A DNA stretch of 64,000 nucleotides from Gammaproteobacteria bacterium. GTDB lineage: Bacteria; Pseudomonadota; Gammaproteobacteria; Nitrococcales; Nitrococcaceae. How positions within the stretch are numbered: position 1 is the first letter of the stretch; each line of letters begins with the position of its first letter. The notes beneath the pieces are model-generated. The model saw only the letters and a list, made by a program, of their open reading frames with translations, was not told the DNA's origin and made no database searches. Of the stretch, positions 49,284-56,782 are shown in pieces. A program made the translations under genes and the position numbers. The stretch is from the NCBI GenBank assembly GCA_030433275.1, contig JAUILK010000002.1, forward strand, positions 101,636 to 165,635, given 5' to 3'.

Positions 49284-50807
49284 TCACTCCGCCTTCTCGA
49301 TGTCGCCCGGCTTCCAGCTTCCGTTCAGCGCGGGCTCCGAGGGCGCGTAGAGGCGCAGGATCGCGAAGAAGCCGCGGTCCGGCGCCGTCGCGAGCCAGTT
49401 GGACTCCTGTCCGTCCGGCGCCTCGGGGCCGATATGGAGCGTGGTGCTGCCGTCGTCATTCTGCTCGGGCTCGTCAAGCTTGCCGAGCGAGGGGAAGGGC
49501 TGCCCGTTGTCGAGACCCGAGGCGTTCTCGGCCTCGTAGAGCGTGACCGACCAGAAGAGCTCTGCCGGGATGTCCGGCGGCAGGTCGAGCGTGTAGCTCC
49601 GGTCGCCCACCAGCGGATCGCCGTCGGCGTCCTCGAAACCGATCATGTAGAACGCGCCCTTGCCTGGCGTCATCGACACCATGCCGGGGCTGATCGAGAA
49701 GTAGTCGGTGAAGAACCACGCCCGCGCGTCGAGCTCGCGGTAGCCCGCATCCGTCGACATCCAGTCGAGGCCGACGGGAACGTCCGGCCAGCGCGCCGAG
49801 ACGTTGTTGACGGGGTTCAGCCACTGGCGGTCGTCGTACACGCGGAAATCCACGCCGTTCAGCCCGTGCTGAAAACCGATCACGCGGCTGGTCTTGTAGG
49901 CCGTCCGGGCCGCCGCATCGAGGGTCGCGCGGGTCGCGTCGTCGGGGGCGAAGTCGCGGTCGACCGCAATGCCGATCCCTTCGAGCATGCCCAGCCAGTC
50001 CGGTTCGGCGAGGTTCTCGCCCTCCGTGTCGACAAGGTACTTGAGCTGGTCGAAGGCCGTCGCGTCGGACCGCGGCAGCATGTCGTAGGATCCGCCGGCG
50101 GCGTCCGGAAATTCCATCGGCCGGGCCGAGTCCTTCTGGCCAAGGGGATAGATAACCGATTGCCTCAGCAGCTCGGAAGCCGGTTCGATGTTGTCGAGGC
50201 TCTGGTAAAAGGAGCGCAGGAAGAAGAAGACGTTGTTGGTCCCCGACCGGTAAACGTAGTGATCCTCGGGCACCTCGCCGTCCCAGCCGGGCGGCACGAT
50301 CAGGAAATTCCCGCCCGCGCCGCCGTCCGGCCCCGGCAGGCCGAGATCGCCGAAATACTCGCCGCCATCCACCGGTACCGGGCGCTGCCAGGCGTCGAGG
50401 ATGATGCCCTGCAGCTTCGGCGGAGCTTCGAATACCAGCGGGCCGGACCGGCCCAGATCGGCGAAGACCATACCGTAAATCAGGTCCGAGTTCGGCGTGG
50501 TGATCCTCGTCTTCGCATCCAGCCGCTCGGTCCAGATCGGCATGATATGGTAGCCGGTGCCGAAGGCTTCGGCCGCGCCGTCGCGCATGCCCATTGTGTT
50601 CAGCAGCGGCATCGCCCACAGATAGGTCTGCGTGGCGCGCTGGAAGGTCAGTTCCTCCATCAGCGTCTGCGCGGCGCTCTCGGTGGGGCGGTTGTTCTCG
50701 AACGGCACGCTCGCAAGGTCCTGCATGCGCTTGGATTGCGCGGTGGCCACACTGGCGACTGCGATGAACGCGCCGCTCCAGAGGGCCGCTTTGAGGAAGT
50801 CTTGCAT
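49284..50807 (-). CDS. Secreted DUF1254/DUF1214 protein (second in island operon)
   Basis: This 507-aa protein has a signal peptide ending ASVATAQ. The DUF1254 domain is recognised by ATQTYLWAMPLLNTMGM and TPNSDLIYGMVFADL with GPLVFEAPP. The DUF1214 domain is recognised by FWSVTLYEAENASG and near the end LATAPDRGFFAILRLYAP. Proteins with this pair of domains are common but mostly uncharacterised. It is 57-59 bp downstream of the first DUF1254 gene. The start at 50807 gives a proper signal peptide; a longer frame to 50870 does not. Confidence 0.88.
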   Translation of the reverse strand: MQDFLKAALWSGAFIAVASVATAQSKRMQDLASVPFENNRPTESAAQTLMEELTFQRATQTYLWAMPLLNTMGMRDGAAEAFGTGYHIMPIWTERLDAKTRITTPNSDLIYGMVFADLGRSGPLVFEAPPKLQGIILDAWQRPVPVDGGEYFGDLGLPGPDGGAGGNFLIVPPGWDGEVPEDHYVYRSGTNNVFFFLRSFYQSLDNIEPASELLRQSVIYPLGQKDSARPMEFPDAAGGSYDMLPRSDATAFDQLKYLVDTEGENLAEPDWLGMLEGIGIAVDRDFAPDDATRATLDAAARTAYKTSRVIGFQHGLNGVDFRVYDDRQWLNPVNNVSARWPDVPVGLDWMSTDAGYRELDARAWFFTDYFSISPGMVSMTPGKGAFYMIGFEDADGDPLVGDRSYTLDLPPDIPAELFWSVTLYEAENASGLDNGQPFPSLGKLDEPEQNDDGSTTLHIGPEAPDGQESNWLATAPDRGFFAILRLYAPSEPALNGSWKPGDIEKAE

Positions 50808-50866
50808 GATCGGTGTTCCTTGAATGCTTTCGGGTGACCCGCCAAGCGCGCCGGCGGGCCCGGTCA

Positions 50867-52363
50867 TCACTCGACCCGTTGGAAATCGTCCAGCCTGAAG
50901 CTCTTGTCGAAGAAGGCTTCCTCGGGTGCGTAGAGACGGAAATAGACAAACCAGCCATCGTCGCCGACGGTCCTGAAGTGGTTGCTCTCCATCCCCTCGG
51001 GCGCGTCGGGGCCGAAATAGAGGTCCACGCTGCCGTCCTCGTTGGCCTGCAGGCTCTCCGTGCGGCTGCCCTTGGTGACGTCGGCGATCTCTGTTCCGCC
51101 GTTGTCGTAGGGGCGACGCGTGTCCTCGCTGTAGAGCGTGACCGACCAGAACTGGCCCACCGGCACATCGGCCGGAACGTGCAGGGTGTAGTTGCGGTCG
51201 GCGCGGAGCATGTCGCCGTTCTGGTCGCGCTTGGAGGTCATGTAGACCTGACCTTGTCGCGGCTGGGGATTGACCATGCCCTCAGTCGAGGCGACCGCCT
51301 CGTAGAACCAGGTCACGCGTTGGTCGATCTGCTGGATCGTGTCGGTTTCCTGCGCGATCTGGAAGTCGAAGCTCTTGTACCAGGAAGTGCCCTCCCACCA
51401 GACTTCGGCATAGCGCGGGTTTACCTGCAGGTTGCGGGCCATCAGTTCTCCGAGCGCCGCGCCCTCGATCAGGATTTCCCGCTGGCGTTCGGTCGGGGCG
51501 AACGCCTCGCCCTTGGCGATTCCGAGCGGGACGAGCATGGCCATCCAGGGCTTGTCGATCTCGCGCACGGGTTCCGCGTTCACGATGGCGGCGAGTTTCT
51601 CCCAATAGGCGAGGCCGCGCGGCGCCGTCGCACTCCATTCCACGTCCCGGCCCCTGACGAAGTCGCTGGTCGCGGTCTCGCCGACGCCGCCCATCCGGTA
51701 GTCCGCGACGAAGGTGTCGTAGTAGGCCGGGTCCGGGTCGATGATGCGGATGCCGACCAGCACATTGTTCGTCGCGCTCTGGTAGACGTATACGCCGTCC
51801 GCCTCGTATTCGGCCGGATCGTCGTCCGGCCCGACGACGATGTAGGTAGCGCCTTCGCCGGCATCTGGCCCGGTCAGGCCGAGATCGAAGACGGGCCGCT
51901 GCCACATATCGAGCACGCCGCCCGCTGTCTGGCCCGCTGGATAGTCGATCTGCACCGGGCCATTCGACAGGTCGGTGAAGTTGAAGATGTAGGGCGTGGT
52001 GAGGTTGGCGGTGACGATGCCGCGCTTTTCCCTGAGCGTTTCCAGCACCGCGAAGGCGCCCGGCTCGTCAGTGCCGAAGGCTTCGCCCTGGGCGTCACGC
52101 CAGGTGGTCATGCTGACGAGCGGCGTAGACCAGACATAGGCCTGTGCGGCGCGCTGCAGGTCCATCGCGTCGAAGAGCACTTGCGAGTCGTCTTCGCCGA
52201 AATAGGAATCCTCCAACTTGACCGTGCCATAGGGCGTCGCGATCGCCTCATCGCCGCTGAGCGTGGCCTGGTCGAGAGGAACGGCGTCCTGCGCAACGGC
52301 CGCGGGCGCCGCGGTGCACAGTAGCGCAGCGCCGGTGATGAGGAGTACTGGGAACGTCGCCAT
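50867..52363 (-). CDS. Secreted DUF1254/DUF1214 protein (first in island operon)
   Basis: This 498-aa paralogue of the next gene has a signal peptide (about 1-25, ending PAAVAQ). It has the DUF1254 pattern AAQAYVWSTPLVSMTTW and NLTTPYIFNFTDLSNGP, and the DUF1214 pattern FWSVTLYSEDTRR and GWFVYFRLYAPEEAF at the C-terminus. The likely start is the ATG at 52363, 17 bp after the barrel gene. Three family members in one operon suggest successive steps or a multi-subunit periplasmic assembly. The function is unknown. Confidence 0.88.
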   Translation of the reverse strand: MATFPVLLITGAALLCTAAPAAVAQDAVPLDQATLSGDEAIATPYGTVKLEDSYFGEDDSQVLFDAMDLQRAAQAYVWSTPLVSMTTWRDAQGEAFGTDEPGAFAVLETLREKRGIVTANLTTPYIFNFTDLSNGPVQIDYPAGQTAGGVLDMWQRPVFDLGLTGPDAGEGATYIVVGPDDDPAEYEADGVYVYQSATNNVLVGIRIIDPDPAYYDTFVADYRMGGVGETATSDFVRGRDVEWSATAPRGLAYWEKLAAIVNAEPVREIDKPWMAMLVPLGIAKGEAFAPTERQREILIEGAALGELMARNLQVNPRYAEVWWEGTSWYKSFDFQIAQETDTIQQIDQRVTWFYEAVASTEGMVNPQPRQGQVYMTSKRDQNGDMLRADRNYTLHVPADVPVGQFWSVTLYSEDTRRPYDNGGTEIADVTKGSRTESLQANEDGSVDLYFGPDAPEGMESNHFRTVGDDGWFVYFRLYAPEEAFFDKSFRLDDFQRVE

Positions 52364-52380
52364 GAGATCCTCCCGTTTTG

Positions 52381-53154
52381 TCAGAATTGGAAGTTGAGGC
52401 CCGCGAAGATGCCCCATTCGGGCTGGCCGTCGCCGTCGGTCGCGACCGAGTATTGTGGCTCTACGAAGGCGTTGATGATGGCGCGATCGGTCTGGATGAC
52501 CTTGCCGACACCGAGGCCAACCGGCACAGCGTAGCTGTCGGTCTCGAAATCGTAGGTCCAGGTGCCGGTCGAGCGCAGATACCAGCCCTGGCCGAGCTGG
52601 TAGATCCCGAAGGGCTGGAAAGCCCCGATATTCACGTCAGCGCGGTCGTCTTCGCCCGCGACACTCGTCTGCCACGTGAGAAGATAGCCCCACTGGAACC
52701 GCGGGTTTGTTGCGTTGAAGAGCACGTTGGCCAAGCCGAGCGACCACTTCTCCGACCCGACCGCGTCATCGGTGGCCGTTGGGATCGTGACCTGCGGCCC
52801 GACGCCGAAGCTGATCGCCGGGTTACCGGTGTCGAAGAGGTAGGCGGCGAACGCGTTGAGATCGCCGAGCCCGGTCTCGTCGCCACCGCTGGCCTGCGGA
52901 AACGTGTTGACCGGCAGGGTCGCGCGCATCAGCCATTGGCCGCCGAAGGCGGAAAACGGTTGCGCATAGCGCAGGAAGAGTTGGTTGGCGGCCCGGTCCG
53001 TCCCGGATAGCTCGCCCGTGTACTGGTTCTGGAAGTTGAGCGCCTTGGTGTTGGCGAGTGGGTTATTGGCCTGAGCCGCAGCATCGCTCTGGGCACCCGC
53101 GGGATTGGCGATCAGCAATGCCACGATAAGGCCTGCACCGATTTTCCACTGCAC
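52381..53154 (-). CDS. Outer-membrane beta-barrel protein (porin-like)
   Basis: This 257-aa protein has a signal peptide (ends NPAGAQ). Alternating hydrophobic strands run along its length, and it ends in the C-terminal phenylalanine (GLNFQF) used for barrel assembly. It resembles in layout the MetA-pathway/transporter barrel family often found with catabolic genes. The GTG start at 53154 has AAGGAGA upstream. As first gene of the operon it probably admits the substrate of the DUF1254 proteins to the periplasm, which is an inference. Confidence 0.8.
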   Translation of the reverse strand: MQWKIGAGLIVALLIANPAGAQSDAAAQANNPLANTKALNFQNQYTGELSGTDRAANQLFLRYAQPFSAFGGQWLMRATLPVNTFPQASGGDETGLGDLNAFAAYLFDTGNPAISFGVGPQVTIPTATDDAVGSEKWSLGLANVLFNATNPRFQWGYLLTWQTSVAGEDDRADVNIGAFQPFGIYQLGQGWYLRSTGTWTYDFETDSYAVPVGLGVGKVIQTDRAIINAFVEPQYSVATDGDGQPEWGIFAGLNFQF

Positions 53155-53250
53155 TGCGGTCTGTCTCCTTCGCCATGCCTCCCGTCGCGGACGGCACTGC
53201 TACGAGGATAACAATGCTCCCCGCCCCGCAGTCTACGTAGATCGTGCCAG

Positions 53251-53510
53251 TCAGCGCCTACGTGCTACGTCCATTCGGGCTGGCGCGCCCCTCAGGCCGA
53301 CTTTGCCGTTGCTCAGCCCCGTACTGAAAACGATGCCGCGACTGGCGCCAAAGGCTCGGCTGCCGCGGAGAGGAGATCCCGTTAATTGCATCACTTCCCG
53401 ATCCGCGCTGAGAACCGCGTTCTACAGATCTTCGATCCGAAGGACGGGAATGCGCTGCCATGCCTCGCAACTCGAATTGGCGGCCCGTCCCAATGCCAAA
53501 TCGCCAGTGC
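53251..53510 (-). pseudogene. Broken N-terminal copy of an AraC-type regulator
   Basis: In one minus-strand frame this stretch reads as a diverged copy of residues about 1-75 of the adjacent AraC-type regulator. AWQRIPVLRIEDL aligns with DWTTIPVARIEDL, then after an in-frame TAG (53422-53424) NAVLSADREV, SRAFGASRGIVFSTGLSNG and KVGLRG align with NAVL-, GSIAF-, FTSGLIGG- and RVALNG-like parts. There is no DNA-binding half and no clear start codon. It is the remnant of a second regulator gene or of a tandem duplication, lying just where the operon promoter should be. Confidence 0.7.
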
Positions 53511-53543
53511 CCCTGTCTCTGTCTCTGTCGGGGCCAGCTGCGG

Positions 53544-54539
53544 CTAGAACGAGGAGCCGGCTGTGCAGTGCGTGCCAGAGTTCTCCGACCCCGGCGCGCG
53601 CATCGCCCGAAGGGTCTCGCTCGGCTTTTCGCCGAAGAGTTGGCGGTACGATCCCGCCATGCGGCCGTGGTCGCTCATCCCCCACTCGTTCGCGATGAGC
53701 GCAATCGTGCAGGCGCGTTCGGGAGCGTCAGCGAGTTCACGCCGGATACGGTGCAGGCGCAGCCGTCGCACATAGCTTTGCGGCGTCTCCTCCAGGATGT
53801 ACTGGAAAGCCCGGAAGAGGGTCCGTCGCGATACGCCGGCCGCGCAGGCGATCTCGTCGGCCGAGATCGGTTCCGAAAGGTGCTCGTCGATGTAGGCACG
53901 GGCCCGTCGGACGATGCGGCCGTGACAACCGGGCCTGGTTCCGACATTCATCACGCGCGGGGGGCGTGCGATGTGGCGGAGGACGGCATGAAGCATGGCG
54001 CGAGCGGGATCGCCGGGAACGGCATGGTCACGGTGAACGTGCCGGAATTGCATCCGCAGCCGACCCGGGATCTCCGGCGCCACCTTTCGCGGGTGAACGC
54101 CGGTGCCCCCGAGGGTCCGCTGATCGAGAGTGAGGTCGAGCTGCGCTGCCTCCTCCTCCAGTCGATCCGAAGTCAATGTCACGGTCGCGTAGAGGGATCC
54201 CGGCGCATAGATCGAGTCGTGCTCGTCACCAGGAAGGAAGATGCCGATATTCCCTGTGCCGACCTCGCTCAGCCAGTGCCGCGTACCAGCGGGCAGATCG
54301 ATCCCGATTCCGATCGTGACCCGGTCGCCGGAGAGCGGACCGTTAAGCGCAACTCGCCCGCCGATAAGCCCGGAGGTGAAGGCCATCCCATCGAGCTCCA
54401 CGAACGCGATACTGCCGGAAAGATCACCACGCGACATCTGCGTCGCGTCAAGGCCGGCGCCAAGCACCGCATCCCGGAGATCCTCGATGCGGGCAACCGG
54501 AATAGTGGTCCAGTCTTTGGTCGCGTCTGGCGCAGGCAT
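53544..54539 (-). CDS. AraC-family transcriptional regulator
   Basis: This 331-aa regulator has an N-terminal sensing domain (about 1-215) and a C-terminal AraC/XylS DNA-binding domain with two helix-turn-helix motifs (ISADEIACAAGVSRRTLFRA and ACTIALIANEWGMSDHGRM, followed by the conserved YRQLFGEKPSETLR). It is upstream of, and in the same direction as, the barrel-DUF1254 operon and probably activates it. The ATG at 54539 has AGGA upstream. The open frame runs to 54863 but that part overlaps another likely gene fragment on the other strand. The inducer is unknown. Confidence 0.88.
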   Translation of the reverse strand: MPAPDATKDWTTIPVARIEDLRDAVLGAGLDATQMSRGDLSGSIAFVELDGMAFTSGLIGGRVALNGPLSGDRVTIGIGIDLPAGTRHWLSEVGTGNIGIFLPGDEHDSIYAPGSLYATVTLTSDRLEEEAAQLDLTLDQRTLGGTGVHPRKVAPEIPGRLRMQFRHVHRDHAVPGDPARAMLHAVLRHIARPPRVMNVGTRPGCHGRIVRRARAYIDEHLSEPISADEIACAAGVSRRTLFRAFQYILEETPQSYVRRLRLHRIRRELADAPERACTIALIANEWGMSDHGRMAGSYRQLFGEKPSETLRAMRAPGSENSGTHCTAGSSF

Positions 54540-54615
54540 GATCCTGAATTCCGCAAACTGCTCACCGTAGCGGGTTTTCCCGAACTTTTCATTACACGAA
54601 CCGGCAAGTGCTGTC

Positions 54616-54912
54616 TTGCTCGAGGCTCGCGGCGTGAAAACAAGACGGCCGGAAAAGGCGACGGGAGATCGCCGTTTGCCGACTCGAAGCGTTGCGGCAG
54701 CAGGGATCAAGGAACTGCTCCAGGTCATCGATGCCTGGGCGGAGGCGAAGCGACTCGAGGCGTTCTTCGCCGACGCCGAACACCGAGCGCAGGATTTACC
54801 TGACGAGGAACGGGAGCGCACAATAGAGCGGCTTCGGCGGGCGCGCGTCTTGGTCGGCAGCACTGATGCGCTGGAGCGATTCGACGCATGGCGAGCGCCT
54901 GAAGAACGTTAG
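54616..54912 (+). pseudogene. C-terminal fragment of an unrecognised helical protein
   Basis: The plus strand encodes up to 98 residues, of which the last 70 look like a real protein end: helical, charged and with a regular pattern (KELLQVIDAWAEAKRLEAFF then ERERTIERLRRARVLVG). The first 25 or so residues look like out-of-frame sequence, so the gene is probably truncated at its 5' side by the island rearrangement. I do not recognise the family. It overlaps the unsupported N-terminal extension of the AraC gene, not its chosen coding region. Confidence 0.4.
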
Positions 54913-55018
54913 ACTCGGCCTGGATCCAGCCAAGAAGTCAGCCGCAACGATCTGGGGGTATCCACGGGGGCATTTTTCGCGTTTATCAGCACAACCTATT
55001 GATTAATAATGGCTATGT

Positions 55019-55038
55019 GATTGTCGCCGGCTCCACCA
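55019..55038 (+). repeat. Right attachment-site repeat (copy of ssrA 3' end)
   Basis: Seventeen of 20 bases match the 3' end of ssrA, including CTCCACCA. It is followed at once by a hairpin terminator and then the integrase remains, the usual order next to a tRNA or tmRNA end occupied by a P4-type element. Confidence 0.75.
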
Positions 55039-55051
55039 AGACAATATCCAA

Positions 55052-55074
55052 AGCCGTCTCAAGACGGCTTTTTT
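55052..55074 (+). terminator. Terminator hairpin downstream of the right attachment repeat
   Basis: AGCCGTC and GACGGCT form a seven-base stem with loop TCAA followed by six T. Its place relative to the CCA copy mirrors the terminator after ssrA. It could be the original ssrA terminator displaced by the island. Confidence 0.65.
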
Positions 55075-55186
55075 CTTATCTTTTCTCAGTCATTTGTGCA
55101 CATTTTACGGCCTATAGCGTCCGGTAGCATCCTACAAAATCCAGGTGATTTGGTAGTACCAATTGTAGTACCGTCTGCTTTGAGAC

Positions 55187-55660
55187 AAGGCCAGAACTAC
55201 CAAGCCACTGACCAATACGGAAGTCAAACAAGCCAAGCCGAAGGCGAGCGTGTACACCTTGTCTGATGGTGACGGCCTGCAACTCCGCATCAAGCCCAAC
55301 GGGTCCAAGATCTGGCTTCTGGACTATCGGCGGCCTTACACGAAGGTCAGGACGAGCATGAGCTTCGGGGCCTACCCACCCTGTCTCTGGCCGACGCCCG
55401 AAAGAAGCGTACCGAGGCTAGAGTGCTGCTGGCACAAGATATCGACCCGAAAGAACACGCCCTGGACTCCTGGCGTTCGCTGGAGCTGCACATCTTCCCG
55501 GCGCTGGGCAAACTACCCATCTAGAAAATCACGGCCATCAAAGCCATCGAGACGATTAAGCCCGTCGCTGCCAAAGACAGTCTGGAAACCGTCAAGCGAC
55601 TTTGCCAGCGGCTCAACGAAGTGATGACCTTCGCGGTCAATTCCGGGCTGCTCCAAGGTC
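55187..55660 (+). pseudogene. Decayed P4-type integrase (tyrosine recombinase)
   Basis: The reading ARTTKPLTNTEVKQAKPK, then LSDGDGLQLRIKPNGSKIW, is the typical N-terminus of P4-family integrases. The start codon is AAG where ATG is expected. A frameshift near 55378 moves the frame to LSLADARKKRTEARVLLAQD. About 45 residues appear deleted near 55457. A TAG stop follows at 55522. Sequence resembling the integrase core-binding region (SLETVKRLCQRLNEVMTFAV) continues to about 55655, where it meets another recombinase on the other strand. The catalytic domain is gone. Confidence 0.85.
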
Positions 55661-56055
55661 GGTATCGGCCGCAAGCGCTTCGCTATCGCGATCCGCGCAT
55701 CCTTCTGCGAAAGGTTGAAATACTCCATGTCAGTGTAGTTTAAACGCGACTTGTACCCCGGCTGCATCGCCAACCACTGGAAGAACACCTTTAGCGCCCG
55801 CAACGCGGAGTTCATCGTCGCTTTGCTCAGCGGTGAACCGGAGACTGCATTGCGGCACCGCAGCAGGTGGGCCTTGAACCCAACGGCTTGCTCGAAATGG
55901 AAGGCCTTGAAATCGCGCCACTTGGTGTACGCCTCGAAGCGGCTGATGGCTTTGGCCACGGCGTCCACGGAGGCTTCATTCTGGCGCTGAGCCTCCTTCA
56001 GAAAAATGAAGTAACGGCGCTTCACACGCTTGTTGTCCGGGTGATGCGTTCTCAT
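55648..56055 (-). pseudogene. Truncated second tyrosine recombinase, N-terminal part only
   Basis: The minus-strand frame from the ATG at 56055 reads as the N-terminal SAM-like DNA-binding domain of a phage-type integrase (RVKRRYFIFLKEAQRQNEAS, FEQAVGFKAHLL, LKVFFQWLAMQPGYKSRL). It stays plausible until about residue 136 (RPIPTLEQ). After that the frame runs antisense through the P4-type integrase remains to a stop at 55513. The catalytic domain has been lost by a recombination at about 55650. Confidence 0.75.
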
Positions 56056-56108
56056 GATTTCTGCTCTCTACTCGAAGTCACAGTTGACGGGGGCTCTGCT
56101 GCTCTCGC

Positions 56109-56616
56109 TTAGTCGCGCAACTCCCTATAAACCTTGGTGGCTTTCGCCAAGCGCCCTTCGAGCTTTTCCTTCTCGGCCTTCAATGCACGGAAAAGCATCC
56201 GCGCTGATCGCTGTATGGCTGCTGCGCTCAATGTCATCGAAGAGAAAAGCCGGTTTCTCATTGGGAAATTCCTTAATCATCCATTCCCGAAGGTGGCGCC
56301 CCATGATCCCGCGACGCTCAGCGGCAGCGCGATCCCCCTCCCCCAGGGTTTCGCCGTCTTCTCTATCATGTGGTAGCGCGCCGCTCTCGATGGCTAATGC
56401 AATGACCCGACTGCGCACCTCCATGCACGGCACTTTCGGATGCTTCCAGACGCCTCGCCCGAAGCCCGAGGGTGTTAACTGGGTCGCTTCACTGGCCACC
56501 TGCTCCACTTGGTTCGCTGGGACACCGCACCATAGTGCAGCCGCAGCCGGCACCGAGTAGACAGCGTATTGAGCCCTGAGATGGGCGCAGTCATCAGCTT
56601 CCCAAGGATTGCTCAT
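56109..56616 (-). pseudogene. Unrecognised accessory gene upstream of the truncated recombinase, probably frameshifted
   Basis: From the ATG at 56616 the frame reads a plausible protein (YAVYSVPAAAALWCGVP, then GIMGRHLREWMIKEFPNE) up to about 56200. The same frame then ends in an unlikely tail at 56125. The neighbouring frame gives a convincing ending instead (ALKAEKEKLEGRLAKATKVY, RELRD, stop at 56109-56111). One frameshift near 56190-56215 would join them into about 168 residues with a C-terminal coiled coil. The gene ends 53 bp before the recombinase ATG on the same strand, suggesting a two-gene unit. The family is unknown to me. Confidence 0.55.
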
Positions 56617-56664
56617 CTTCTATCTCGTTACTTCGCACCTCAGTTTTTCCACCAAGCATTGCAT

Positions 56665-56697
56665 CGGTACAAGACATTCTAGAACGCTAGAGTACCG
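56665..56697. repeat. Two-part inverted repeat upstream of hsdM
   Basis: CGGTAC (56665-56670) pairs with GTACCG (56692-56697), and inside it TCTAG pairs with CTAGA around an AACG loop. The left arm has seven extra bases. It lies between the divergent accessory gene and hsdM, and could be a binding site for a regulator or an RNA hairpin. Confidence 0.4.
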
Positions 56698-56782
56698 AAA
56701 TGGCGCTTCACCATGTAGACTCACAGCAAGACAGAAGCGATTGAAAAATATTAAGAATCCGGCGCACTGCGCAGCCGAATAG

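Larger units (their letters stand above)
47849..55018. mobile_element. Genomic island integrated at ssrA (DUF1254/DUF1214 island)
   Basis: The 7.2 kb between the two copies of the ssrA 3' end is richer in G and C than the core genome, as shown by long open antisense frames over every gene. It carries an AraC-type regulator, a regulator fragment, an outer-membrane barrel gene and three DUF1254/DUF1214 genes. It has no integrase of its own. The integrase remains lie just outside the right repeat. The island may have been moved by a lost enzyme or as one part of a larger composite with the restriction genes. Confidence 0.65.
54913..55186. other. Island right end and integrase leader, no gene
   Basis: This stretch holds the right attachment repeat (55019-55038), a terminator-like hairpin and the upstream region of the decayed integrase. 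Before the repeat there are two closely spaced G-rich words (GGGGGTATCCACGGGGGCAT, 54954-54973), a pattern I associate with the ends of P4-like elements. After it, GTAGTACC occurs twice (55153-55160 and 55165-55172), possibly arm-type integrase sites. Confidence 0.45.

Noticed and set aside
49474..51168. A 564-codon minus-strand frame overlapping two DUF1254 genes
   Set aside because: It is out of frame with both real genes, spans the boundary between them and is made mostly of Arg, Ala and Gly.
49434..52324. Long plus-strand open frames (467 and 503 codons) opposite the DUF1254 genes
   Set aside because: They are antisense to genes with signal peptides and family motifs. Their products are rich in Arg, Val and Glu as expected from GC-rich antisense frames.
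53460..54803. A 447-codon plus-strand frame opposite the AraC regulator
   Set aside because: The minus strand has a full AraC domain with both helix-turn-helix motifs; the plus-strand frame shows no domain.
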